Shown here piece by piece: positions 11,337 through 20,446 of a stretch of 64,000 nt of DNA. Under the pieces are notes generated by a model that was not told the DNA's origin, ran no database searches, and worked only from the letters and a program-made list of their open reading frames with translations. Location of the stretch: assembly GCA_021307315.1 (NCBI GenBank), contig JAJSPD010000076.1, positions 62,001 to 126,000 of the forward strand. The letters run 5' to 3'. This stretch comes from Bisporella sp. PMI_857 (taxonomy: Eukaryota; Ascomycota; Leotiomycetes; Helotiales; Helotiaceae). Every line of letters starts with the position of its first letter. Positions within the stretch are counted from its first letter, which is position 1. The translations under genes and the position numbers were made by a program.

Positions 11337-11822
11337 TCATCTCATCCTCTTGGAACAACCCTCCACAAAGTCCGCATGGTAGACGTCTCGAGGCATCTGA
11401 AATAGCCCTTTGATAAGCCTTCGTAACTGGACCGGTTCTAAACCCAAGTCTCTGCAAGCCTGTTTATTGGATATAAGAACCATCAGTTCCTTTTTTGAAT
11501 CCCACACCTTTTTGATTGTAGCATAGCCAATAGCTGCAAGCTTTTGTTCTCGAGTATAGGATCGTCTGCGTAGATCACCGTTGGCTGAAGAGCTGGAGTC
11601 TGATTCGTCATCATTCTCGGCTTTGAATTGAGCTAATAGGCCATCTGCGGTAGCAGCAATAGGAGTTGTATTGCGGCGCGCTAGCTGAAGGGCATGAAGG
11701 GTGCGACGTTCAGCTAGAGGCTTAGGTTTCGGGCCGGGTTTAGGAGCTGAAATTGATAGATTTGGTATAAGAGAAGGTTTAAGTGGTAAAGCTTGAGCAG
11801 CAATCTCGAATGGGTTCGACAT
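11337..11822 (-). pseudogene. probable transposase N-terminal fragment (HTH)
   Basis: The first in-frame ATG (11822) gives 161 residues; the open frame extends upstream to about 11933 without an ATG. A Pro/Lys-rich segment (PKPGPKPKPLAERR) is followed by an acidic serine stretch and a helix-turn-helix-like block (SYTREQKLAAIGYATIKK ... SNKQACRDLGLEPVQLRR) resembling the DNA-binding N-terminus of fungal Tc1/pogo-class transposases. No DDE catalytic domain follows: the frame stops about 30 residues later. I read it as a truncated mobile-element remnant, but a small domesticated DNA-binding protein cannot be excluded. Confidence 0.45.
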
Positions 11823-12210
11823 CTTGTTGAGTAGGCTTGATATCAAGGAATTAGTGATACGATTAGAGTGAGACGGTTTGAAATAAGATTTCAATGTACG
11901 CGTTTCATTGGTGGATGAGTGATTACTAAGCAATATTCTAAGATTTTGGCATATAAGACCCCTTTTGGTATAATCCCTCTTCTAGAGAGGGTCATTTGTC
12001 TCGCACGGGCCACATTTGGGGGGGGGGGGGTTATATGCTAGTTAATACGGTATCTGTTGGTATAACATCACATGATAATATCAACACTTACCTCTTTTTA
12101 GCTGAGCTCTGAATCAGGGGTAATATACTCCATTTCTGTCTACTATTTAATAGAGTAGTTGCTCCCTCATAAAGGGGGCATGCATCAATCAATCGTTCTA
12201 TTCTAATGTG
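11823..12210. other. non-coding spacer with G homopolymer
   Basis: No gene was seen. It includes a run of 13 G residues at 12018-12030 and two short blocks of AG-rich direct repeats. Confidence 0.4.
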
Positions 12211-12492
12211 TTAATTATTCACCAGTATCGTGATATCACCCCGAGAGAAACCAACAGTATCTTCATCCTGATCAACGATATTTTCGGCAGTAGGATTAAC
12301 AAATTCGTCAACTGTCCATAAGTCTTGAACCCTTAATATCTCAGCCATTTGAGCTTGAAGAGCCTCTTGATCGGTAGCGTCTTCAGCTGCAATTTCGACT
12401 TCTGTATTGACTGGTCGTCCGTCTCCAGGACCAGGCTGTATAGGCGGTGCGCAACCAGGTCCGAGCGACGGAGAGCGAGCGGATGCCGGCAA
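12211..12492 (-). pseudogene. acidic ORF resembling a transposase C-terminal tail
   Basis: The open frame of about 93 codons lacks a convincing ATG and contains EILRVQDLWTVDEFVNPTAE and an acidic end, similar to C-terminal tails of fungal DDE transposases. On the minus strand it lies upstream of the HTH fragment, so the two cannot be one colinear gene. They may be pieces of different copies. Confidence 0.3.
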
Positions 12493-12716
12493 CTAAGCCC
12501 AAGCCAAACTATCGCCAACTCCACGATATTGGCAGGCATGCCCAGAAACGAAGTGAAAGGGAAAACTAACCCCACCGGCAGGACGTCAGGTGACGGGCTT
12601 GGTGGGCAGATCGCCCCGTCGACACGCAAAAGCGTCCGGATCGAATTCTATTAGGCTTAGTGTGGCTTATCTTTGTTCATTGGTCAACTTTAACTTTTTG
12701 GGGGCTGGGCAACCCC

Positions 12717-12824
12717 CCACCTACGAATATCTGCCTATTCGGCTATCGCGGCGCCCCTTTTAAGAATATTCTTATTCGTAACTCGAGTGCCGCGATAGAG
12801 AAATAGCTAAATATTCGTAGGTGG
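12717..12824. repeat. 108-bp fold-back (MITE-like) element
   Basis: The 36-bp arms are imperfect inverted copies: CCACCTACGAATAT at 12717 and ATATTCGTAGGTGG ending at 12824, with GCTATCGCGGC and GCCGCGATAG at the inner ends. I count about 28 of 36 matching positions. A transcript or single strand could form a hairpin. Confidence 0.6.
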
Positions 12825-12851
12825 CGCACGCCCCAGTTGCGAATGACCCCA

Positions 12852-12940
12852 TTCCTGAATGGTGGAGACCCCTTCGGGAATAGGGGGGACCCCATAGACC
12901 GATAGACCCTATTCGTGAATGGGGTCTAGCCATTCCCGAA
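12852..12940. repeat. array of TTCnnGAA palindromes in a second fold-back
   Basis: Four TTCNNGAA palindromes start at 12852, 12873, 12912 and 12933 (spacings 21, 39, 21). The middle two lie in inverted arms (12866-12886 and 12907-12927, AGACCCC...ATAGGG). TTCnnGAA is the core of heat-shock elements, but the symmetric layout is equally explained by an inverted-repeat element. Confidence 0.5.
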
Positions 12941-13258
12941 TGGCTATATTCGTGTATGGACTACAACATATATACTCGTAGTTTCACCATAGTTAGAACT
13001 TAACACTCAATCAATCACTCACTCAAGAATACAATAGGCACTCACGTTAGGAACGTGGTGGTGCCCCGTATTAGAGTGAACCCATAGATAATGACGAAAA
13101 TACAATAGATCCTATTTCTAACACTCCAGGCTTCCACACCTTTTCTGCTGAGGTAAATCGCCACAACTTTTAACACTTATTCCCATAACCTCAATTTCCT
13201 GACCCCCATCTCTTGGCCTCACTTCTAGTGAAATTGAAATGTTTTGCCTACTCCCCGA

Positions 13259-13612
13259 TCAAGCCTGACATTTCTTGATTTCCGAACGTAAGTCTTGAAG
13301 ATCCTGCTGCGTTATCTGGATATGCTTCTCCTTCTCGAACTTTGCCTGCTCGGTCGCAGAAGCCACCAGTTTCCTTGCTCTTGCTGCTGCGATCATCACA
13401 AGGGCGTATTTATTAGGGACACCTTTTAAACAGTCCTCGATAGTGATCCTGGCTCGTTTCTCATGGGCGCTTTTTTCAGAGACCGCAGTGCCGAGAGCGT
13501 CGAGACTCTCTATGTTGCGTTGTTGTAATATTTGGAGAGGCTCAGTGGGTGCTGCTGTCGAAACAGCTGCGAAAAGGAAGGAGGCAGTGAAAATAAGGTC
13601 GGACGCTTTCAT
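13259..13612 (-). CDS. small secreted protein, candidate effector
   Basis: Starting at the ATG at 13612, the 117-residue product has a classical signal peptide (MKASDLIFTASFLFAAVSTA, likely cut before APTEP). An upstream in-frame ATG at 13681 would bury the signal behind 23 residues, so the internal start is preferred. The mature part is about 97 residues, charged and helical-looking (KKCQA end, many Lys/Glu/Gln) with only two cysteines, near the middle (EDCLKG) and the C-terminus, able to form one disulfide. No known domain was recognised. It is the only intact host-like gene inside the repeat island and lies beside fold-back repeats, a common setting for lineage-specific secreted proteins. 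Whether it is expressed or acts on a host is unknown. Confidence 0.6.
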   Translation of the reverse strand: MKASDLIFTASFLFAAVSTAAPTEPLQILQQRNIESLDALGTAVSEKSAHEKRARITIEDCLKGVPNKYALVMIAAARARKLVASATEQAKFEKEKHIQITQQDLQDLRSEIKKCQA

Positions 13613-14120
13613 GTTGACTCTTTGCACCTGAATGTGGTAGAGTAGAAATCTAGACCGACGAAATGATGGCACTCTAGCCAAATTTAATTTGATGTTTGGG
13701 GTGCCTAATACGCTTGGGATGTTTGGGATGCTTGAGATGTTCTGCCTCTATATATAAGAAAGGCGACAAGGAATTAAGGATTCAGAGATTTCTTTGGACA
13801 GCCTCGTGATGATCCTCTGAATTAAATCCTATACATACGTAATAAGCGATAAGGAATCAAGGATTCGGAGATACTTTGGTGTTAAAATAACACAGCCCAG
13901 CGATCCTTTGAATTAAATCCTAATATGCCTTCGTAATTAAGCTTGCTTAATAAGAAGGGCTTCGAAGAGTGCCAGCCCATCTCTTTCGCGGAAGCTGCTG
14001 ACTAATAAGTGCGCTCGTGACGGGTTTCAATACACTTACCACCCTCGTAGGTTTATGGGTAAGGCTACACTTACACCATGGTGTACGTTAAGAATTCTGA
14101 CTAAGCACAACGTACCCCAC
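13613..14120. promoter_or_regulatory. upstream region of the secreted-protein gene
   Basis: It contains a TATATATA box at 13749-13756, about 137 nt upstream of the 13612 start on the minus strand, and a two-fold direct repeat (13763-13940, separate entry). The rest is non-coding. Confidence 0.4.
13763..13940. repeat. two-unit direct repeat with internal dyads
   Basis: Units begin GCGACAAGGAATTAAGGATT (13763) and GCGATAAGGAATCAAGGATT (13846). Each ends with GAATTAAATCCT, which is roughly the inverse of its own beginning, so each unit could fold. Confidence 0.55.
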
Positions 14121-14218
14121 CAAGCCTGTAAAGCACAGCCTACCAGCCCTAAAACACAGCGTGATCAGCCCTAAAACACACTGCGACCAGCCTGTAAACA
14201 CAGCGCAACCAGCTTGTA
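14121..14218. repeat. 22-bp tandem repeat (about 4.5 units)
   Basis: Units start at 14121, 14143, 14165 and 14187, with a partial unit at 14209. The consensus is close to CCAGCCCTAAAACACAGCG plus three variable bases. The array abuts the TA of the inverted-repeat element at 14219. Confidence 0.7.
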
Positions 14219-14315
14219 ACGTACCTGACGGGTCAGTGGAACAGATAAGTCAGTGAAACACGCAATTTTACCGCAAAAACGCGCTTTTTCAAACTGTACT
14301 ATTTTAAGTACTATT

Positions 14316-14510
14316 TGTCACGGCACGTAGAATAAGAGCAACGGCTCAAAGTAATACGGGTAAGAATCGAGAATAATAGAACTACAGGACTATGGAGGCA
14401 GAGAGGGAAGCATATATACAGGTGTTTGGGCGTTCCGCGTGATCCCCAATGTGGATGCCTTACGGGCTGTTAGGCCATAAAGGAGCTGTAGGCGCGCCAG
14501 CGCCGTGACA
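14316..14510. mobile_element. solo LTR, family 4 (195 bp), nested in MITE
   Basis: It begins TGTCACGGCACG, ends GCGCCGTGACA and is flanked by the exact TSD CTATT on both sides, within the MITE interior. Confidence 0.85.
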
Positions 14511-14809
14511 CTATTTTATTAAAATTATTAAAACTTAATATATAACAATTTAATTGTAGTTTGTATACATAATTTAAGTTTGAAGCTAATACAATTAATA
14601 GTTATTTAGAAACTGAAATTACAGGGATTATTTTAGCGTGAAATGTTATATTTATATATTTATAATACTAAAGCTTTCAAATTTTAAAATATTGTTTGTT
14701 TATATACTTGAAATATTATATTAAAAAGTTTAACTTTTTAAAATAAGTAATAACTAAAATAGCACGGTTTGAAAAAGCGCGTTTTTGCGGTAAAATTGCG
14801 TGTTTCACT

Positions 14810-15333
14810 TGTAACAACTCAAGCTGAACAGGGATCTCGATCCGTAGATCTAGGTAGAAGGACTCAGAGGTGTGAACAACTATCAATTGTTATAACTAAG
14901 AGAACAAGCTACAGGCAGAAGAAGGAAAGGAGAGTAGTGCTTTATATACAGGACACTGGTCAGGGGCCAGTGTAAGCGAGCCCTGTAGGGTCAGTAGCCA
15001 AGCCCTGGGATGCCGAGCCCCTGTCAGGTGCCAGAACACAGGTAGAGTGACTAGTCTAGTACGTGCGGAATGATCTATTGTATCGATTGTAGTATTATAA
15101 CGCATACAGAACACAAGCTATTCTCTACGGTACCACTCTTGTTCTTCACCCCTCCTTATAGCCATCGGTACGCCATCGACTCCATACGTGGTGTGTCGCA
15201 TTGTGTGTAGCATGTGAGTGGGTCGGGCTCGACCCCTGTCTGGACCCTGACAGCCCCGTAGCAACAGGGGCCAAGCTCTACCGAGCTTTGCGGTGTCTGG
15301 CGCCAAGCTCGAGATAGGGCCAGGGCCGTGACA
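14810..15333 (-). mobile_element. solo LTR, family 2b, nested in MITE and itself interrupted
   Basis: It begins TGTAACAACTCAAGCTGAAC, ends GGCCGTGACA and has the exact TSD TCACT on both sides. It is 524 bp long because a 231-bp LTR plus 5-bp TSD sits inside. Without these it is 288 bp, equal to the copy at 10639-10926. A TATATA motif near 14944 could be its promoter. Confidence 0.88.
15022..15252. mobile_element. solo LTR, family 5 (231 bp), third nesting level
   Basis: It begins TGTCAGGTGCCAGAAC, ends ACCCTGACA and is flanked by the exact TSD GCCCC. Outside the insertion the host LTR matches the uninterrupted copy at 10639-10926. Confidence 0.85.
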
Positions 15334-15568
15334 TCACTGACTTATCTGTTCCACTGACCCGTCAGGTACGTTAATACAACTAAAGCTTAAATAACTTGGT
15401 TTTTTGCTTACATAGTTATGCTATTGCATTTTTTAAAAACGTACTGTTAGTATTAAAGTTACTGTTGGTTTCGCTGTGTTCTTACCTTCCACGGGGCAAA
15501 AGGCGTAGCTTCGTAAAGCCACGCTCTTGCTCTTGATGGATATGGTAATTGTTGTTGTATTAGGTTCT

Positions 15569-15682
15569 TGTAACGTACTGGGTAGCCCTGGGCCTAGATA
15601 GCTGGACTTGGGGCTCGTTGGTTGGCATGGTATATATGAAATAAACTAGACACTGCTCTTCACTAAGAAGTGAAACGTTACA
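15569..15682. repeat. palindrome-ended LTR-like segment (114 bp)
   Basis: It begins TGTAACGTACT and ends AACGTTACA. The flanks GTTCT/AGTAT do not match, so it may be a truncated LTR or chance. Confidence 0.3.
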
Positions 15683-15699
15683 AGTATAACAAAATAAAC

Positions 15700-15878
15700 T
15701 GTCACAGACTAGGTTCACTCATGAGCTTAGTATGCGTGGGTCGCGTGCGCAGAGATATCGTGATGATATTGTTGTCTAGAGAACAGGAGAACTCATGAGG
15801 AGATCTTCACTAAAAAATAGGAGGTTCCGCATGCTTGGCGAGCTTGGCAAGCTAAGGGCCTGTGCTTTCCCCGTGACA
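15700..15878. mobile_element. solo LTR, family 6 (179 bp)
   Basis: It begins TGTCACAGACTAGG, ends CCCCGTGACA and is flanked by the exact TSD TAAAC. Confidence 0.8.
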
Positions 15879-16361
15879 TAAACTATATTGCTAAACTATA
15901 ATGAAAGTTGAGCACGAAGCTCCTAAACTACGAAACTACGAGTCCTTATATACTATGGTTGGGCTGGAGTCCCATGGAGTCCTTGGAGTCCAGATGGACT
16001 CCCAAGACTTCTCTGGACTCCATCACGTGACCAGTCCCAAACCTGGGTCCTACTAACCGTCGTACATAATACTTAAATACTGTTAGTCGAAATAATAAAT
16101 TTTAAGTACTTTGTTCGTTTTATATTAAATTTACACTTTTTAATATCGGTTTATAAGTTTACAGTTTGCAATCGGTCGATTACTTGTTTAACGTGTGTTT
16201 TGTATTGTAGCTCGTTTTTAGAATAAATAAAAATATCGTTAAAATATACTGTGCAAATTACATTTAGCAAATTTCGAAAAATATCGTTAATATAGTTTTA
16301 GAAAGTTGTTAGCTCGTTAGCAAAGCCAAAAAGCAAAACTTTGTACTAAAACAAGCTATAG
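15879..16361. other. AT-rich spacer with GGAGTC repeats
   Basis: Near 15969-16023 the motif GGAGTCC/GGACTCC recurs in both directions, forming a small dyad-rich block. The rest is AT-rich with no gene seen. Confidence 0.4.
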
Positions 16362-16620
16362 TGTAACGACGCAAGGAATCACGGGCTAGAATAGAGGCAT
16401 ATGGGAGTGCGTACAATAGGCTGATAGTGATTGCCTTATAGGTCTACCTACGAAGGATACAAAAACATGAGGAACAACTGTAGAGAGTGGGAGCAGGCCT
16501 TATATAGGCGACTCCGACTCTCCTCCGTATCGGCTCTGAAACCCCTCATACCCTGATCTTCAGCCTCCTGATCCCGTGCCATGGCCTCCGTGTCGCACCT
16601 TGGGCATACCGGTTGTTACA
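16362..16620. mobile_element. solo LTR, family 7 (259 bp)
   Basis: It begins TGTAACGACGCAAGG, ends CCGGTTGTTACA and is flanked by the exact TSD TATAG. Confidence 0.82.
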
Positions 16621-16679
16621 TATAGCAAGTGCGAAATACTGTAAGTTTTTTAAATTAAAAAAAATTCGAACCCAGTAAA

Positions 16680-16850
16680 TGTCACGTCCCGACCCTGGTC
16701 GAGCACGTGCCCTGTTGCCGAGCCACTAGGGCTCCCTCATGTACATATAGCCTGCTCTCCCCGAGCCCCTTTTCCTTCCTCAGCTTGATATTCTCGTATT
16801 GCACCACCGTTGCCCTCTGTATCTGTAGATCCACAGCGCGTGCCGTGACA
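16680..16850. mobile_element. solo LTR, family 8 (171 bp)
   Basis: It begins TGTCACGTCCCGACC, ends GTGCCGTGACA and is flanked by the exact TSD GTAAA. Confidence 0.82.
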
Positions 16851-16960
16851 GTAAAAAGCTTAACGAATATCTAGTTTTGTGAAAACTTTAGCTTTGTTTA
16901 GCTTAGTTAAAGTTTCGTCGATTAGTAGCAACGAATACCGGTTTTTTTTAGTTAAGAAAT

Positions 16961-17163
16961 TGTAAGGTGCTGGAGTAGTGTGGCACAAGTCAACTGCAAT
17001 TCTGATACAAGACTAATCTCTACCCTCTCTACTACGTCCCGAGTCCCCTACTTATACCCTCCGTACCCCTGGCGGCTGCCCACGTGCCTATATGTGCCCA
17101 GCATCATGGCTCTTACCGAGCGGCTCCTTGCCCTTTTAGCACGTGACATCTTGGCACCTGACA
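16961..17163 (-). repeat. chromovirus LTR (203 bp), 3' LTR of element B
   Basis: It starts TGTAAGGTGCTGGAG and ends GCACCTGACA as read on plus. By eye it differs at about five positions from the LTRs of element A. Confidence 0.9.
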
Positions 17164-17286
17164 GTGCCTCCTTCTCTAGAACGTCGTCCTCGACGTTCAA
17201 GCCGGCATTACAAACTTCAGGTGCTATTTTGAATACAGTAAAAGCTGGGTACAATAAAACAATCAACAATACCCGCCCTAAATGAA

Positions 17287-18900
17287 TAGAAATGAGCAAT
17301 AATCGAATCTCAGACTATAAGTAAGCGGTTCTTTTCCGCTTCCTTTCCTTCGACTTTTTTGTTATTTCAAATGTAGGTTCTCGGTGATACTTCTGCACTA
17401 CCTTATCGGCGTTTTGAAAGTTTTCTGCGGGCTCCTATAAGTTTTCCGCAGGAGAATACCCCTTTTAGCGTACTAAATACTTCATTTTTTTTTTTGTGGT
17501 TCGGTAGGCTTGAATAGCCTTCATTTCGTACTCTTCTTCTTCTTGTACTAGAACAGCCGGCGGTTTTTTCACGGCTTCTTTACGCTCATGCTACGGCTTT
17601 AACAAAAACACATAAAACACATTGTGGATCTTGTAGGATAGCGGTAGCTCTAGCTTGTAAGCTTGCTCGTGATCTTTTATGATTTCCACGACTTCGAATG
17701 GCTCTAAATACTTATCTGCAAGCTTGCGGCTAAGCCTAAGTTGTCGAATGTTTTTTGACGCCAGCATTACTTTTTTTTTACACAGAAACGGGTTGGCTTG
17801 TACTTGGCGTCGTAGTACTTTCTGTGCTTTTCGCGGGCTTTCCGGAGGTTGCTCGAAAGCTTTTCTCGTTCTTCTACTAATAGCTTGATCCTTTTTTCAG
17901 CTGCTAGCACTTTTCTTTCGGGAACGTCGTTCTCGACGTTCAGGCCTAGCTTAGGATCGAAGCCGTAAAGTAGCCTAAACGGTGTGCTGCCGGTGCTTGA
18001 ATGGACAGAGTTATTGTATATGAATTCCGCTAAAGTCAGTTTCGAAACCCAGTTATTTTGTCTGTAATTGCAATACGTTCTCAAATAGAATTCCAGAGTT
18101 TAATTCTGTTTTTCTGTCTGGCCGTCTGTCTGTGAATAGAAAGCGGTAGAAAGTCGGCGGCGAACCTTAAAGTAATACATAAAGTCTCTTTAGAATTTGC
18201 TTGTGAAAACGAATCTTTTGTCGGTAGTAATTCTTTTCGGGGATCCGAAATCTTTATAAATGTAGTTTATAAACAGATCCGCAAACTCATAAGCTTGAAT
18301 ATTCTTCCGTACAGCTATATAGCGTGCTAGTTTAGTGTATTTGTTAACTATAACTAGTATAGAGTTATATATTTGGTTGTGCCTTTTGCTAGACGGTAAA
18401 TCTGTAATGAAATCCATAGTTATCTTTTCCCAAAGTTTCAAAGAAATAAGAATCGGGGCCAACTCGCCGTAAGTTCGGTGCTTTCTCGGCTTGCTTCTTT
18501 GGCATTTCGCGCACGTCTTGACATGACCTTTGACATCCTTTTTCAAGCTTGGCCAATAGTACTTTCGGCTAATTAGCTCACGCGTTTTGCGTACGCTAAA
18601 ATGGCCAGCAAGCTCTTTATCATAATGTATGTGAATGATTTCCGCACGTATTGATCTCTCGTCAGGGACATATACAGCTTTTTTATGACGAAGTAAGCCA
18701 TTTTTGTGGCCTATGCTCCATAGCTTTCTGCCCCCGGTTCGGCTTCGTTTCGTAGTCTTTTCGGTAATCTTTCGGACTAAGAAGAGATCAGTCTTTTGTA
18801 GTTTCGTCAAAACATCCCGAATCGGCTTCGTAATTCTACTATACACCGTTTCGGTCGATAGCGACATAATCGCTACTTTCCGTAGCACGCGCTGTTTGCA
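17287..18900 (-). pseudogene. integrase and chromodomain remnants of element B
   Basis: The longest frame (18888-18190) has the HHCC zinc-binding region (HIHYDKELAGHF ... CAKCQRSKPRKH) and the start of the catalytic core (MDFITDLP). It stops where element A reads SKFWGD: the bases TGGGGA are TAAAGA here, which are G-to-A changes as RIP makes. A second frame (18084-17767) continues with the core end and C-terminal part. A further decayed frame down to about 17287 matches the chromodomain end. Loss of the frame makes it inactive. Confidence 0.85.
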
Positions 18901-19186
18901 ACCAGTTATACTAGCAGCAAGCTTAAACTCAATTCTCTGGATTACGCCGCAAAACTCTCTGGCCTATAATTTTGTTATGTTTGTTTGTAGCTTTAGCATC
19001 TCGCCGGTTCGAAAGTGTTTATCTTTCTGGGTAAACGCGACTTCACACGAGCGCGCTCAGCTCGTGCTACCTGGAAGTACATTTTCTAAATAAGCCTTAA
19101 ATGTATGAAATAGTCCTGCTACACGCAGTTTGTCGTATAAAGTCGGAAAAAACGTTTTCGCTTTTTCTCCGCCGTTACCCCGATCT

Positions 19187-19612
19187 TGTAACAAATAAAG
19201 GGCAGCAGGAGGGATTGCAATATAACAGATAAAATATGTGACTAGCGATGTCGTTGCAATAGTGATGAATTGATATTAGAAGTATGCTTGTAAGTCTAAC
19301 ATGGAAGGAAAAACTCAAGCTTGCTTTGTTCAGAAGGCTCTAGCTGTTCCTTATATCTTTCACTGTGCTGTAGCTGTGAGCCTATGGCTGCTGTAGCTGT
19401 TGTAGCTGTGAGCCTGTGGCTGCTGGAGCTGCTGGAGCTGTGAGCCTGTGGCTGCTGGAGCTGCTGTAGCTGTGAGCCTGTGGCTGCTGGAGCTGCTGTA
19501 GCTGGAAGCCTGTGGCTGCTGTAGCTGTAAGCCCGTGGCTGGCCATGGGCGGAGCGTGCCGCTTGCAGCCCTGAAAGTACTACAGCTGAAAAACCTTCGG
19601 CTGACTGTTACA
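19187..19612 (-). mobile_element. LTR, family 1 (426 bp), nested in element B
   Basis: It begins TGTAACAAATAAAGG and ends GACTGTTACA as read on plus, opposite to the copy at 8569-8930. ATCT borders both ends (a 4-bp match). It carries two more copies of a roughly 32-bp Ala-codon-like CAGCAG...GGCTCACAG unit than the 362-bp copy. Confidence 0.8.
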
Positions 19613-20002
19613 ATCTAGCATCGACTCTCTATTCAGCATCGACTCTTTATAGTCCGGCCTCCGTAAAAGTCCGTCTGCAGAATTAGTCGTGCCTGGTTTA
19701 AATTCAATTACAAAATCAAACTCGCTTAAGCTTTCGGCTCATTTTGCTTAGCGGCCTGTAAGTTTTTTTTTTGTCATGAAATACTTCAAATTGTTATAGT
19801 CAGTGCGAACCGTAACGGTATTAGTACTGCCTCGGAAGTATTGCTTCTATTGTCGAAAAGCATAAACTATAGCTATTAGCTCTATGTTATGAGTATTATA
19901 TCGAGACTTAACAGAGCTGAGCTTTTTTAAGTAAAAAGCGACAAAATGCCATTTAGCTTCCTTTTTTTTTTCGAACAGCTGTGAAAGAATTCCAGCTATA
20001 GT

Positions 20003-20240
20003 CTATTTAGAGCCGTTTGTCTTTATTTTGATTTTTCGTTGCGAATCGAAATGCCTGAGCAAAAGTGCTTTTTGGAACTTTGTTTTCAAGACTTCAAAGC
20101 TCGCTAACGTTTCGGCTTTTATTTGAAAAAAAACCGTAAAGTCTTTCATTTTCTTAAGAAGGTCCGTTAGCGGCACGCATGTTCGAGCGTACTCTTTAAT
20201 GAACTTTTTGTAGAAGTTAGTAAACTTTAAAAACACTTAA
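20003..20240 (-). pseudogene. RT thumb / RNase H start of element B
   Basis: The frame reads FTNFYKKFIKEYARTCVPLT and ends at DGSK with a stop, where the parallel region of element A has TDGSK plus a stop. The family match to Ty3/gypsy RT-RNase H junctions is clear. It is cut off by the LTR at 20244. Confidence 0.8.
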
Positions 20241-20243
20241 ATA

Positions 20244-20446
20244 TGTAAGGTGCTGGAGTAGTGTGGCACAAGTCAACTGCAATTCTGATACAAGACTAAT
20301 CTCTACCCTCTCTAATACGTCCCGAGTCCCCTACTTATACCCTCCGTACCCCTGGCGGCTGCCCACGTGCCCATGTGTGCCCAGCATCATGGCTCTTACC
20401 GAGCCGCTCCTTGCCCCTTTAGCACGTGACATCCTGGCACCTGACA
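20244..20446 (-). repeat. chromovirus LTR (203 bp)
   Basis: It is nearly identical to the element A 3' LTR; I see one difference. The flanks (AAATA/GCTAG) do not match, so it is either a rearranged 5' LTR of element B or a product of ectopic recombination. Confidence 0.9.

Larger units (their letters stand above)
14219..15371. mobile_element. TA-flanked MITE with about 90-bp inverted repeats, carrying nested LTRs
   Basis: The left end ACGTACCTGACGGGTCAGTG (14219) and the right end, whose reverse complement is identical, are each bordered by TA. That TSD is typical of Tc1/mariner-pogo elements. The left inverted repeat runs to about 14305. The right repeat is split by an LTR into 14764-14809 and 15339-15371, and becomes continuous when that LTR and one TSD copy are removed. 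Removing both LTR insertions leaves an element of about 424 bp with no coding capacity, so it is non-autonomous. Confidence 0.8.
16961..20243 (-). mobile_element. broken chromovirus-type Ty3/gypsy element B
   Basis: On the minus strand it reads from the end of reverse transcriptase through RNase H, integrase and chromodomain remnants into a 203-bp LTR (16961-17163). A purine-rich tract (AGAGAAGGAGGCAC on the minus strand) directly precedes that LTR, as expected for plus-strand priming. The gag, protease and most of RT are missing: RT-thumb sequence abuts another LTR at 20244. Element-wide flanks give no TSD, so the copy is rearranged. It is also interrupted by a family 1 LTR at 19187-19612. 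Confidence 0.85.

Noticed and set aside
14121..14218. CRISPR-like array
   Set aside because: Units are contiguous 22-bp tandem repeats without spacers, in a fungal nuclear sequence.
17048..17299. ORFs within chromovirus LTRs (also near 20263, 22818, 26407 and 31952)
   Set aside because: The same frame recurs because the LTR is repeated. It carries no domain and is not a gene.
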